64,000 nucleotides of DNA. Origin: JAPPFW01 sp965200835. Its GTDB lineage: Bacteria; Actinomycetota; Acidimicrobiia; Spongiisociales; Spongiisociaceae. The notes under the pieces are model-generated. The model had not been told where the DNA came from and made no database searches. It saw nothing but the letters and a program-made list of their open reading frames with translations. Location of the stretch: contig OZ241390.1 of the NCBI GenBank assembly GCA_965200835.1, positions 868,001 through 932,000 of the forward strand. Reading direction: 5' to 3'. A program made the translations under genes and the position numbers. This document shows positions 18,623 to 27,500 of the stretch, one piece after another (position 1 is the stretch's first letter; each line of letters starts with the position of its first letter).

Positions 18623-20230
18623 ATGGATCGAAGGAAGTTCATCCAGGCTGGCGCAGCCTTTGCCGCGCTGCTCGCAACCGGCGGCCTTGCTGCGTGCAGC
18701 GAGGACGACGACTCGTCAAGCACCACCGCGCCCAGCGCCGAGGGCACAGCGCCCAGCAACGAAAGCGCCGTGTCCAGCTCGACGAGCGTGCCACAGCCCG
18801 ACCGCACTGAGGTCGACGAGGCTGTCGGTGGAACGGTCCGGGTCGGCCTGATCGCCGCGCCCACTGACAGCCTAAATCCGGCGACCGTCGTCGGGTTGAT
18901 GGACTTCGCCGCCCTGTTCGCCATTCATGACTCGCTAGTGCTCCTCAAGGGCGACACCTTCGAACTCCAGTTGGCCGAGTCGATCGAACCGAACGAGGAC
19001 GGCAGCCAGTGGACCATCGTCATCCGCGAGGGGGTGACCTTCCACGACGGCTCCCCGGTCACGGCCGCCGATGTCGCCTACAGCATCAACCTCTACGGGG
19101 CCTCGCCCAACTACGGGCAGTTCTTCGCGCTGATCGATTTCGCCAACGTCACGGCGGTCGATGACCGAACCGTCAGCGTGCCCATGGCCGTGCCGCGGGC
19201 CGATTTGATCGAGTCGATCTTCGGCCAGCTATCGATGATCGTGCCCGAGGGCTTTACCGACTTCGGCAACAACATCGGCTCCGGGCCTTTCATGCTCGAG
19301 ACACATGAGCCCGGGGTGGGGATAACGGTGGTGCGAAACCCCGACTACTGGGGTGGGGCACCTGCGATCGAGCGCGTCGAGTTCACCGCAATCACCGAAG
19401 CAGCAACTCGAGCGCGTGCGCTGTCGAGCGGCGAGATCGACTACGCGAGCTCGCTGGACGCCGCCGCAGCAGCGACATTGGAGGACGCCGATGGCGTGAG
19501 CGTGCTGCGTGGTGGAGCGGTGAATTCAACGATTCGCTGCTTCGCCTTCAACCGCACTCAGGCGCCATTCGACAACCCGCAGGTGATCGAGGCGTGCAAG
19601 TTGGCGGCCGATCGTCAGCAGCTGATCGATGTCATCACGTTCGGCAACGCCGAACTCGGCAACGACATGCCGAGCCGAGGGTTCGCCGGGTACCCGAGCG
19701 ACCTACCCCAACGCGAACGGGACGTCGCCCGAGCCACGGAACTGTTCGCCGAGGCGGGCGTCTCCGAGTTCACGATCCGGGCCGCCGACTTCGTGCCTGG
19801 TGTCGTTGCGTCGGCCGAGCTCTACTCGCAGCAGCTCGCCGAGTGCGGGGTCATCGCAACCGTCGAGGTCGGTGACCCAACCACCTACTTCAACGACTTC
19901 GCCCGGGTGCTCAGCACGCCGTGCCAGTCCTTCTACTTCATCAACCGGCCAGCCGCGACCCTGTTGTCGAGCTACACCGGATCAGGGGCTGCATTCAACG
20001 TGTTCGGCTCGTTCGATCCCGCCTACGACGCCGGACTCTCTGCCGCTCTGTCGAATCTGGACCCCGCCAGCCGGAAGGCCCAAATCACCGACCTTCTCGA
20101 GATCGTCCACAACGAGGAAGGTTGGCTCATCTGGGGGTTCGAGGATCAGATCGACGCAGCGGCAGACACCCTCAACGGTGTCGACTTGAGCCAGTCGGTG
20201 CCCGTGTTCAGCGCTGCCACCCTCGGCTGA
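18623..20230 (+). CDS. Family 5 (peptide/nickel/opine) ABC substrate-binding lipoprotein
   Basis: A 535 aa extracytoplasmic binding protein for an ABC importer. The N-terminus starts MDRRKFIQAGAA, with an Arg-Arg pair and a lipobox-like LAAC (Cys at about residue 28), followed by a Ser/Thr-rich linker. The SBP_bac_5 body has ESIEPNEDGSQWTIVIREGVTFHDGSPVTAADV (read in parts), GSGPFMLETHEPG and VVRNPDYWGGAPAIERVEF. The start has a GGGAGG Shine-Dalgarno. It leads a cluster with two permeases, a fused double ATPase and two ABC exporter-fold proteins (20237-27354). Ligand could be a peptide, nickel or a metallophore. Confidence 0.9.
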   Translation: MDRRKFIQAGAAFAALLATGGLAACSEDDDSSSTTAPSAEGTAPSNESAVSSSTSVPQPDRTEVDEAVGGTVRVGLIAAPTDSLNPATVVGLMDFAALFAIHDSLVLLKGDTFELQLAESIEPNEDGSQWTIVIREGVTFHDGSPVTAADVAYSINLYGASPNYGQFFALIDFANVTAVDDRTVSVPMAVPRADLIESIFGQLSMIVPEGFTDFGNNIGSGPFMLETHEPGVGITVVRNPDYWGGAPAIERVEFTAITEAATRARALSSGEIDYASSLDAAAAATLEDADGVSVLRGGAVNSTIRCFAFNRTQAPFDNPQVIEACKLAADRQQLIDVITFGNAELGNDMPSRGFAGYPSDLPQRERDVARATELFAEAGVSEFTIRAADFVPGVVASAELYSQQLAECGVIATVEVGDPTTYFNDFARVLSTPCQSFYFINRPAATLLSSYTGSGAAFNVFGSFDPAYDAGLSAALSNLDPASRKAQITDLLEIVHNEEGWLIWGFEDQIDAAADTLNGVDLSQSVPVFSAATLG

Positions 20231-20236
20231 CCCGGT

Positions 20237-21241
20237 GTGACCCTGGCGCGGTTCGCCGCGACCCGGGTGCTGGCGGCCCTCGGCGTCGCCCTGCTGGTCA
20301 GCATGGTGTTGTTCGCGGCTGTGGAGCTGCTCCCAGGCGACGCGGCCACCAGCATCCTGGGCCAGAACGCCACCCCGGAGCGAGTCGAGGCACTGCGTGC
20401 GGAGCTTCGTCTCGACGACAATCCCGTGAGCCGGTATGTATCGTGGATCGGCGACCTGGCCCAGGGTGATCCCGGCATCTCTGTTGTGTCGCAGCGATCC
20501 GTGTGGTCGGTGATCGCAACGTCCTCCCGCAACTCACTCCTGCTGGGTGTCTTCGGGCTCACCGCCATGACGTTCGTTGCTGTCGGGCTCGGCGTGGTAT
20601 CGGGTCGGAGACCGGGCGGCATGGCTGATCGCCTGACCACGACGGCGACCTCGGCTGTCGCCGCGGTACCGGACTTCGTGCTGGGAGGGCTGCTGATTGC
20701 CGCGTTCGCCACCTGGTTCCACCTGCTGCCGGCGGTGTCGCTGGTTCCGGTTGGGACGTCGCCGCTGGATGACCCGATCATCCTCGTGCTGCCCGTCGTC
20801 ACCCTTGCCGTGGTCGGTGGATCCTTCGGCGCCCGCCTCGTTCGTGCGGTCGTCGCCGACGCCGATGCCACCCCCCACGTCGACGCCGCGGTGTTGGCCG
20901 GCCTCCCGGAGCGGCAGGTGATCGTGCGTCATCTGCTCCCGACCGTGGTCGCACCGATCGTCCAGGTTCTGGCATCGTTGGTGCCGTACGCGGTTGGTGG
21001 CACGATCGTGGTCGAGCGACTGTTCGGCTATCCGGGGATCGGAGCAGCGCTGGTCAGCCATCTCGCCGCACGAGATGTCACGGTGGTGGAGGCGATCGGG
21101 CTTTTGCTGACCGCCGTGGTGCTCGCTGCACTCCTCATCGCCGATGTGATCGGCGCCGCGGCAGACCCGCGCCGGCGTAGGGGCCGCAGGCGAACCCTCC
21201 CGACGTCAGTCGATCCCGAGCGCGCCTTGGAGCCTCGGTGA
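20237..21241 (+). CDS. Dpp/Opp-type ABC permease, first subunit
   Basis: A 334 aa DppB-type inner-membrane permease using a GTG start six bases after the binding-protein stop. The N-terminal helix (VLAALGVALLVSMVLFAAVELLPGD) is followed by the periplasmic segment with LRLDDNPVSRYVSWIGDLAQGDPG. EAA-loop-like text reads DAAVLAGLPERQVIVRHLLPT, with GYPGIGAALVSHLAARDV near the end. It would form the channel with the frameshifted permease that overlaps its stop (ATG-type overlap at 21238). Intact. Confidence 0.88.
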   Translation: MTLARFAATRVLAALGVALLVSMVLFAAVELLPGDAATSILGQNATPERVEALRAELRLDDNPVSRYVSWIGDLAQGDPGISVVSQRSVWSVIATSSRNSLLLGVFGLTAMTFVAVGLGVVSGRRPGGMADRLTTTATSAVAAVPDFVLGGLLIAAFATWFHLLPAVSLVPVGTSPLDDPIILVLPVVTLAVVGGSFGARLVRAVVADADATPHVDAAVLAGLPERQVIVRHLLPTVVAPIVQVLASLVPYAVGGTIVVERLFGYPGIGAALVSHLAARDVTVVEAIGLLLTAVVLAALLIADVIGAAADPRRRRGRRRTLPTSVDPERALEPR

Positions 21242-22060
21242 CGATGTCGAAGGTGCCCGAGACGAATCGCCTTCGGATCGGCGCGTGGATCGCCGGCACC
21301 GCGGCACTCCTTACTCTGGTGGTGGCACTTGCGTTGATCGGCCCCTGGCTCGCCCCCGAACCGTTGGGTCGTACCGTCGGCCGCCCCTTCGACGCGTCGG
21401 CTGGCGGCTGGCTCGGCACCGGTGAACTCGGACACGACATCTGGTCTGAGGTCCTCCACGGTGGGCGGCGGATCGTGCTCGCCCCGCTGGTGATCACCGC
21501 GATCTCTACCCTCGTCGGCACCGCACTCGGGACGGTGATGGCAGTGTCGCGTACGGCCAGCCGGGTGTTGCGCCTCCTCGACGTGATCGCGGTCATCCCT
21601 CCGCTCGTCGTCCTACTGTTACTGCTCTACCGCTTCGGCGTGGGGACCGCCGTCGTCGGCGTCTCGGTGGTTCTCCTCAATGCGCCCTACATCGCGCGAT
21701 ACATGCGTTCGGTCGCCGAGCCGGTCCTCAACTTCGATTACGTGCTGCAGGCCCGACTCGTGGGCGAGCCCCGCCGGGTGGTGATCTGGCGCCACGTCCT
21801 CCCGAACCTCGCCGGACCGGTTCTCGCCGACGCTGCACTACGAATCGCCGGAACCGTATACGTGGTCGCAGCGGCAAGCTTCCTCGGATTCGGGCACACC
21901 ACCACCGGCGACGGACTGGGCCGTGATGATCAACGAAGGTGCGCCGGGAGCGACCCTCAACCCTTGGGCGATCGTTGCCCCGGCCGTCGCCATCGCCGCC
22001 TTCACCGTGCCCCTGAACCTGCTCGGCGATCGAATCGCGGCACGATGGAGGTCGGCGTGA
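21238..22060 (+). pseudogene. Dpp/Opp-type ABC permease, second subunit, frameshifted
   Basis: A DppC-type permease. It reads normally through GTGELGHDIWSEVLHGGRR and the EAA loop up to AASFLGFG. Then the frame is lost at a GGG run (21892-21894). Removing one G restores a perfect family C-terminus (TPPPATDWAVMINEGAPGAT ... NLLGDRIAARW) that stops at 22060 just inside the next gene. As it stands, the shifted frame runs straight into the ATPase gene and gives an artificial 845-codon open frame. Either a sequencing indel or a recent inactivating insertion is possible. The rest of the operon is intact, so an error is plausible. Confidence 0.8.
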
Positions 22061-23775
22061 CCAGCGCTGATGCGCCGGTCGGCGTTGCCGAGCTTCGGGT
22101 TCGCAACCTGACGGTGTCCGTGGCAAACAGCGGGCGGCGGATCCTCGATCAGGTGGATCTCACTGTCGGGTCCGGAACAGTGATGGGTGTCGTGGGTGAG
22201 TCGGGATCCGGCAAGACCACGCTGGTGCGAAGTCTGCTCGGCGCAGTCACCCCCGGGCTCATCGTCGATGGCGACGTTGACCTGATCAGTGGGGACGAGT
22301 CGGTACCGCTTCTCAGCGCATCTCGACGCGTTCTCCGCTCGATGCGTGCCCGACGGATCGCGTACCTCAACCAGGATCCGGCGCTGAGTCTGACCCCTAC
22401 GATGCGGATCGGGCCGGCGGTTGCCGAGCGCCTGCCAGCCGGGTCCGATCGCCGAGGTGAGGCCGTTGAGTCGCTGTTCCGGTCGGTTGGTCTTCCCGAC
22501 GACGATGAGTTCCTTCGGCGGTACCCCTTCGCCGTGTCAGGAGGCCAGGTCCAGCGGGTTGCGCTCGCCCGTGCGCTCGCGTGCTCACCCGATCTCCTGC
22601 TGCTCGATGAACCGACGACTGGCCTCGATGTGGTGACCCAGGTGGATTTGCTGGATGAGCTCGCTCGCCAGCAGAGGCGCTCACCGCGGACGACCGTGAT
22701 CGTCTCGCACGATCTGGCCGTGGTAGCTCGTCTGGCCGACGATCTCGTCGTGCTCCGGGACGGACAGATAGTAGAGCGCGGTCCGTGCCGAGCCACCCTG
22801 CGTCGGCCCGAGCATCCGTACACCGCCGAGCTCGTGGCCGCGTCGCCCGACCCCGATCATCGCCGTGGCCGTGAAGGGGCGGAGGCTACGCCTGCGGTCT
22901 CATCCGGCTCCGATCAATTCGACTCCGGGGCAGCCCACCAGGCGCCGCGGCTGGCCATCGCCGCGCTCGGCGCCACCCATCGTCGGCGCCGACGCACACC
23001 GGTGATCGCAGCCGACGGGCTCGACCTCGAAATCGAGCCGAGTGCCTGTGTGGCACTTGTCGGTGCCTCGGGGTCGGGGAAGTCGACGATCGCCCGAGCG
23101 ATCGTGGGAGCCCATATTCCCGATGCGGGCGCGGTCGTGCTCGACGGTCATGCCTTGCCACCTGCTCTGGACGACCGATCCGCACGGGACCGCTGGAAGG
23201 TCCAGTTGATCCCCCAGGATCCGGCGAGTTCTCTCGACCCGCGGCGCCGGGCAGGGCAAGCGGTAGGAGATGTCGTGCGCCGATGTGGGAGGGCAAACGG
23301 GAAGGAACGGGTCGACGAGGTGGTTGCGGCGTTGCTCACCGACGTCGGGCTCGATCCGGCGCTCGCCGACCGGCGACCGGGTGAGCTGAGTGGCGGCGAG
23401 CGTCAACGTGTCGCGATCGCCCGAGCGCTGGCGGCTTCCCCGACGGTGTTGATATGCGACGAGGTGACCTCCTCATTGGACGTCTCCGTCCAATCCGGAG
23501 TCCTCAGTCTCCTGCGCTCGCTAGTGGACGACCACGGCATGGCGATGCTGTTCATCACTCACGATCTCGGGTTGGTTCGTGACGTGGCCGACCGGGTGAC
23601 CGTGTTGCATGAGGGGCGGGTCTGCGAGGCCGGCCCGGTCGATGCCGTGCTTCAGAGTCCAGCACACGAGGTGACGAGCCGCCTCTTGGCGGCATCGTTG
23701 TCGTTGTCGGCGGAGTTGGGCCGCTCCCCGGCAAGCGGCGAGGAACAGGTGGGCCGACCCCACCGCAACCACTAG
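22057..23775 (+). CDS. Fused double ATPase (DppD-DppF type)
   Basis: About 572 aa with two complete ABC cassettes. The first has GESGSGKTTLVRSLLG, signature VSGGQVQRVALARAL and LLLDEPTTGLD. The second has GASGSGKSTIARAIVG, LSGGERQRVAIARAL and VLICDEVTSSLD, where the usual Glu-Pro after Asp is Glu-Val. Fusing D and F subunits is common in actinobacteria and gives both ATPase sites of the importer from one chain. The start is GTG 22057, overlapping the repaired permease stop (GTGA); ATG 22045 is an alternative. The two cassettes are joined by a linker of about 40 residues rich in Ser/Gly. Confidence 0.87.
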   Translation: MTSADAPVGVAELRVRNLTVSVANSGRRILDQVDLTVGSGTVMGVVGESGSGKTTLVRSLLGAVTPGLIVDGDVDLISGDESVPLLSASRRVLRSMRARRIAYLNQDPALSLTPTMRIGPAVAERLPAGSDRRGEAVESLFRSVGLPDDDEFLRRYPFAVSGGQVQRVALARALACSPDLLLLDEPTTGLDVVTQVDLLDELARQQRRSPRTTVIVSHDLAVVARLADDLVVLRDGQIVERGPCRATLRRPEHPYTAELVAASPDPDHRRGREGAEATPAVSSGSDQFDSGAAHQAPRLAIAALGATHRRRRRTPVIAADGLDLEIEPSACVALVGASGSGKSTIARAIVGAHIPDAGAVVLDGHALPPALDDRSARDRWKVQLIPQDPASSLDPRRRAGQAVGDVVRRCGRANGKERVDEVVAALLTDVGLDPALADRRPGELSGGERQRVAIARALAASPTVLICDEVTSSLDVSVQSGVLSLLRSLVDDHGMAMLFITHDLGLVRDVADRVTVLHEGRVCEAGPVDAVLQSPAHEVTSRLLAASLSLSAELGRSPASGEEQVGRPHRNH

Positions 23776-23785
23776 GGAGATGTCG

Positions 23786-25621
23786 ATGAACAAGACGGAG
23801 CCGGCGGTCGAACCCGCGTCGAAAGAAGCGAACGAACCGGGGCTGTGGACGATCATCTCGCCCGTCAACCGGGAGATCTACACCGGCATGACGGTCTCGC
23901 TGCTAAGCCTCGTGGCCTGGCTCGGATCGATAATGCTGCTCCTCCCGATCGTGCGCGAGCTGACCTCTGCTGATCCCGACTCCGGGCGGGTGTGGACGCT
24001 CCTGGCCGTCGGGGTCGGCCTGGTCGTCATCTCCTTCTTGTGCCGGGTGCTGTCCTTCCGGATCTCGCATCTAGGAGCGTTCCGCCTCGAGCAGATCCTC
24101 CGTACGGAGCTGACCGACCGCCTCGCCCGCGTTCCGCTCGGCTACGTCGTCAACGCCGGCTCGGGTGCGCTGAAGAAGATCGTGCTCGACGACGTGCGGG
24201 CGCTGCATGCGTTCGTCGCCGACAGCACCCCTCTGTTCGCTAAGACGTTCGCGGCCCCGGTCCTCGGCACGATCCTGATGTTGGTTGTCGACTGGCGGCT
24301 GACGCTCATCTCGCTCGCCCTGCTCCCGGTCGGCTTGATCGGCATGTTCTTCGCCTTTCGTGACTACGAGGTCGCTCGGCAGCGCGCTGACGATGCCAAC
24401 GAACGGATCAACGGGGTCATCAACGAGTACGTGCAGGGTATGCACCTGGTTCGCACCTTCGACGACGGCAGCGGCTCATTCCGTCGCTACCGGATCGCCC
24501 TCAACGACGCCACCCGGACGCTGGAGGAGTGGACGGAGAGGAGCCAGACGGGCGCGTTCATCGCCCGCACGCTGTTCGCCGCGCTCCCGACTGTGTTGGT
24601 ACTACTCGCCGTGGGCATCCCTACGCAACGAAGTGGCTCGATCGAGCTCGCCGAGCTCGTGATGTTCCTGATGCTCGCACCCACCGTGACCGAGTCGATC
24701 GTCCCGATCGTGTGGTTGCAGCAGCTGATCACCAGCGCCGGCGCCGCCGTGAAGCGCATCGGCCGGGTGCGTGAGGTGGCGCTGTTGCCCGAAGTCGTCG
24801 ACGGAAAGACCCCCACGGACAGTTCGGTCGAGCTCCGTAACGTCTCCTTCCGTTACGACGGACGCAGCGACAATGCCCTCACCGAGGTATCGATGGTCGT
24901 TCCCGCAGGCACGGTCACTGCCCTGGTCGGACCCTCCGGGGCAGGCAAGAGCACAGTCGCCCAGCTCATCCCTCGCTTCTGGGACGTCGACGATGGCGCC
25001 ATCCTGATCGGTGGCGTCGACATCCGCGAGATGACCACCGACGACCTGATGAAGTCGGTGGCCTTCGTCTTCCAGTCACCGTTCCTGCTCGGTGACACCA
25101 TTCGCAACAACATCCGGCTCGGCAAACCCGACGCCACGGACGCTGAGATCGAGGCCGCAGCCAGGGCTGCGCAAGCCCACGACTTCATCCTGGACGAGCT
25201 GCCCGACGGTTACGACACCATGGTGGGCGAGCGCGGATCCAGCCTGTCGGGAGGCCAGCGTCAGCGGATCACCATCGCCCGAGCGATCCTCCAGGACAGC
25301 CCGATCATCGTGCTCGACGAAGCAACCGCCTTCGCCGACCCCGACAACGAAGCCAAGATCCACAAGGCGCTGGCCGAGCTCGCCCGTAACAAGACCCTCA
25401 TCGTGGTGGCGCATCGCCTCTCCACCATCACCGACACTCACCAGATCGTCGTCCTCGACAGAGGTCGGGTGGCGGAGTCGGGCACCCACGAGGAACTCAC
25501 CGCCGGTACCGGACGATACGCAAGGCTGTGGGCGCACTTCACGGATGCGCAGGAGTGGGGTCTGCGATCCAAAGCACCGGTACCGGCCGGACCGGCGTCG
25601 ACCAGAGGAGGGCAGGCATGA
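23786..25621 (+). CDS. ABC exporter-fold transporter (membrane + ATPase), IrtA/YbtP-like
   Basis: A 611 aa half transporter. An N-terminal six-helix exporter domain (about residues 35-330) is followed by an ATPase domain with GPSGAGKSTVAQLIPRF, LSGGQRQRITIARAI and IIVLDEATAFADPDNE. The final Glu lies in DEAT, so this ATP site looks catalytic. Exporter-fold pairs located beside binding-protein importers are known to import metal-siderophore complexes (YbtPQ, IrtAB), so import is a reasonable inference here. ATG 23786 is preferred over 23780 because the AGGGAG lies six bases upstream. The stop overlaps the partner gene start at 25618. Confidence 0.85.
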   Translation: MNKTEPAVEPASKEANEPGLWTIISPVNREIYTGMTVSLLSLVAWLGSIMLLLPIVRELTSADPDSGRVWTLLAVGVGLVVISFLCRVLSFRISHLGAFRLEQILRTELTDRLARVPLGYVVNAGSGALKKIVLDDVRALHAFVADSTPLFAKTFAAPVLGTILMLVVDWRLTLISLALLPVGLIGMFFAFRDYEVARQRADDANERINGVINEYVQGMHLVRTFDDGSGSFRRYRIALNDATRTLEEWTERSQTGAFIARTLFAALPTVLVLLAVGIPTQRSGSIELAELVMFLMLAPTVTESIVPIVWLQQLITSAGAAVKRIGRVREVALLPEVVDGKTPTDSSVELRNVSFRYDGRSDNALTEVSMVVPAGTVTALVGPSGAGKSTVAQLIPRFWDVDDGAILIGGVDIREMTTDDLMKSVAFVFQSPFLLGDTIRNNIRLGKPDATDAEIEAAARAAQAHDFILDELPDGYDTMVGERGSSLSGGQRQRITIARAILQDSPIIVLDEATAFADPDNEAKIHKALAELARNKTLIVVAHRLSTITDTHQIVVLDRGRVAESGTHEELTAGTGRYARLWAHFTDAQEWGLRSKAPVPAGPASTRGGQA

Positions 25622-27354
25622 TCACGACCTTCCGCAACATGATCGCGGCCTGCGGTTCGAAGGCACACCTAATGCGGCGCTGCCTGTGGTTCTCCGTGCT
25701 GTCTTCGGTCGCCCAAGGGCTGGCCTACGCCCTGCTGTTCCCGCTCTTGGCGGCCCTCCTCGACGGCTCCGACCACGTCTGGTGGTACGTAGCCGGCATC
25801 GTCGTGCTCATCGTGCTCGATGCGATCTTCCGCTACGTCGAGACCCGAGCGGAGTGGCGCATCTACATCGAGGTGTCCGACGAGACCCGCTCGAACCTCG
25901 GGGAGCAGCTCAAGCGGATGCCGTTGGAGCAGTTGGCCAGACGCCGGACAGGCGACCTCAACAGCGTGCTCACCGGCAACGCGAACGACGTCGTCACCAT
26001 CGCCGGCGGGCTGTTCAGCGTGGTGATCAACACCATCGTGGCGCCGACGGTCACGATCCTCGCCACCTTCCTCATCGACTGGCGCCTGGCACTCGCCATG
26101 CTCGTTCTATTCCCGGCTGCCATCCCGCTCTATCGAGTCACGCGAGCCCGGAGCGCAAGCGATAACCGCATATCGGCCACCGCCCACGCCGACACGGCAT
26201 CGCACCTCATCGAATACACCCAGGGCCTCGCCGTGCTGCGCGCCACCCGCCAGGTCGGCCCCGAATCCCAACGGCTCCAGGACTCCCTCGCTCGCCTGCG
26301 CGAAGCACAGACCAAGGGCCTCGAGCTGAACACACTGCCGAGCATCCTGATGTCGGCGGTGGTCCAGCTCGGCATCCTCGCGCTGATCTCCCTGGCTGTC
26401 CGCTTCACACTGGACGCCTCGCTCGGGGTCGCCGCAGTACTCGCCATCGCGGTGATCGCCATCCGCTTTAGCGAACCACTGGCTCTCTTCGCCAACCTCT
26501 CCATGATGTTCGACTTCATGGAAGCGGCGATCGACCGGATCGGGGACTTGCTGGCGGTACAGGCGCTGCCGATCTCGCCGGATAACGGAGGGGTCGACGG
26601 CACCCGAATCGAGCTCCACGACGTGACCTTCACTTACGACCAGACCGACTCGCCGGTCCTCCATACCCTCTCGCTCGAGGTGCCCGAGCGGAGCCTGACC
26701 GCGCTGGTCGGCAGCTCAGGAAGCGGCAAGACCACGATCACCAGACTGCTTACCCGGTTTGCCGACCCGCAGGAGGGCTCGATCACCATCGGAGGCGTCG
26801 ACATCCGCTCCTTCGAACACGAAGATCTGATGGGGCAGTTCTCGGTGGTGTTCCAAGGCGTCTATCTCTTCGATGACTCCGTCTGGGAGAACCTCAGGCT
26901 GGCCAAGCTCGACGCCACCGACGACGAGATCGTCGCCGCCGCCCGTGCCGCGAACTGCCACGAGTTCATCTCCGCTCTGCCCAACGGATACGACACTGGT
27001 GTCGGCGAAATCGGTGGTGCCCTTTCAGGAGGCGAGCGGCAGCGCATCTCCATCGCCCGCGCCATCCTGAAGGACGCCCCGATCGTGATCCTCGACGAAC
27101 CGACGTCGGCACTCGACACCGAGAGCGAGGTCGTAGTCCAGCAAGCCATCGACAAACTGGTGGAGGACAAGACGGTCATCGTCATCGCACACCGGCTGTC
27201 CACCATCGTCGCCGCCGACAACATCATCGTGCTCGAGGATGGCCGCATCATCGAGCAGGGTGATCACGAGCACCTGTTGGCGCTCGACGGCCGGTACGCC
27301 GAGATGTGGCACGCGCAACGTGCCGACCGTCATTGGCGAATCACTGCCGGCTAA
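25618..27354 (+). CDS. ABC exporter-fold transporter, IrtB/YbtQ-like partner
   Basis: A 578 aa half transporter and the predicted heterodimer partner of the preceding gene, coupled by an ATGA overlap. The six-helix domain spans about residues 20-310. The ATPase has GSSGSGKTTITRLLTRF, LSGGERQRISIARAI and IVILDEPTSALDTESE; here the residue after Glu is Pro, as in canonical sites. It has no N-terminal siderophore-reductase (SIP) domain such as IrtA carries. It closes the importer cluster. 147 bp then separate it from the convergent 3' end of the second sigma-like gene. Confidence 0.85.
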   Translation: MITTFRNMIAACGSKAHLMRRCLWFSVLSSVAQGLAYALLFPLLAALLDGSDHVWWYVAGIVVLIVLDAIFRYVETRAEWRIYIEVSDETRSNLGEQLKRMPLEQLARRRTGDLNSVLTGNANDVVTIAGGLFSVVINTIVAPTVTILATFLIDWRLALAMLVLFPAAIPLYRVTRARSASDNRISATAHADTASHLIEYTQGLAVLRATRQVGPESQRLQDSLARLREAQTKGLELNTLPSILMSAVVQLGILALISLAVRFTLDASLGVAAVLAIAVIAIRFSEPLALFANLSMMFDFMEAAIDRIGDLLAVQALPISPDNGGVDGTRIELHDVTFTYDQTDSPVLHTLSLEVPERSLTALVGSSGSGKTTITRLLTRFADPQEGSITIGGVDIRSFEHEDLMGQFSVVFQGVYLFDDSVWENLRLAKLDATDDEIVAAARAANCHEFISALPNGYDTGVGEIGGALSGGERQRISIARAILKDAPIVILDEPTSALDTESEVVVQQAIDKLVEDKTVIVIAHRLSTIVAADNIIVLEDGRIIEQGDHEHLLALDGRYAEMWHAQRADRHWRITAG

Positions 27355-27500
27355 AGCGTCCCCACAATGGCCAGGCGGCGACGGCCCGAAGTCGGCGCAT
27401 TCCTACGCAGCGGGCGGGACAATCAGCCACCGGCTTCGGTGGCGTGGGTCGAGCTCACCTCACTCGCACCGCATATGTTTCGATGCGCTCTGAGCTGAGC

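Noticed and set aside
18283..18924. Minus-strand open frame upstream of the binding-protein gene
   Set aside because: Half of it is the mirror of the binding-protein coding sequence, and the remaining stretch (including LDLSWARLEKNL) matches no family I know. A transposase remnant was considered but cannot be supported.
21238..23775. A single 845-aa permease-ATPase fusion protein
   Set aside because: The permease C-terminus reads perfectly in another frame, and the joining segment is Arg-rich nonsense, so this is a frameshift artefact.
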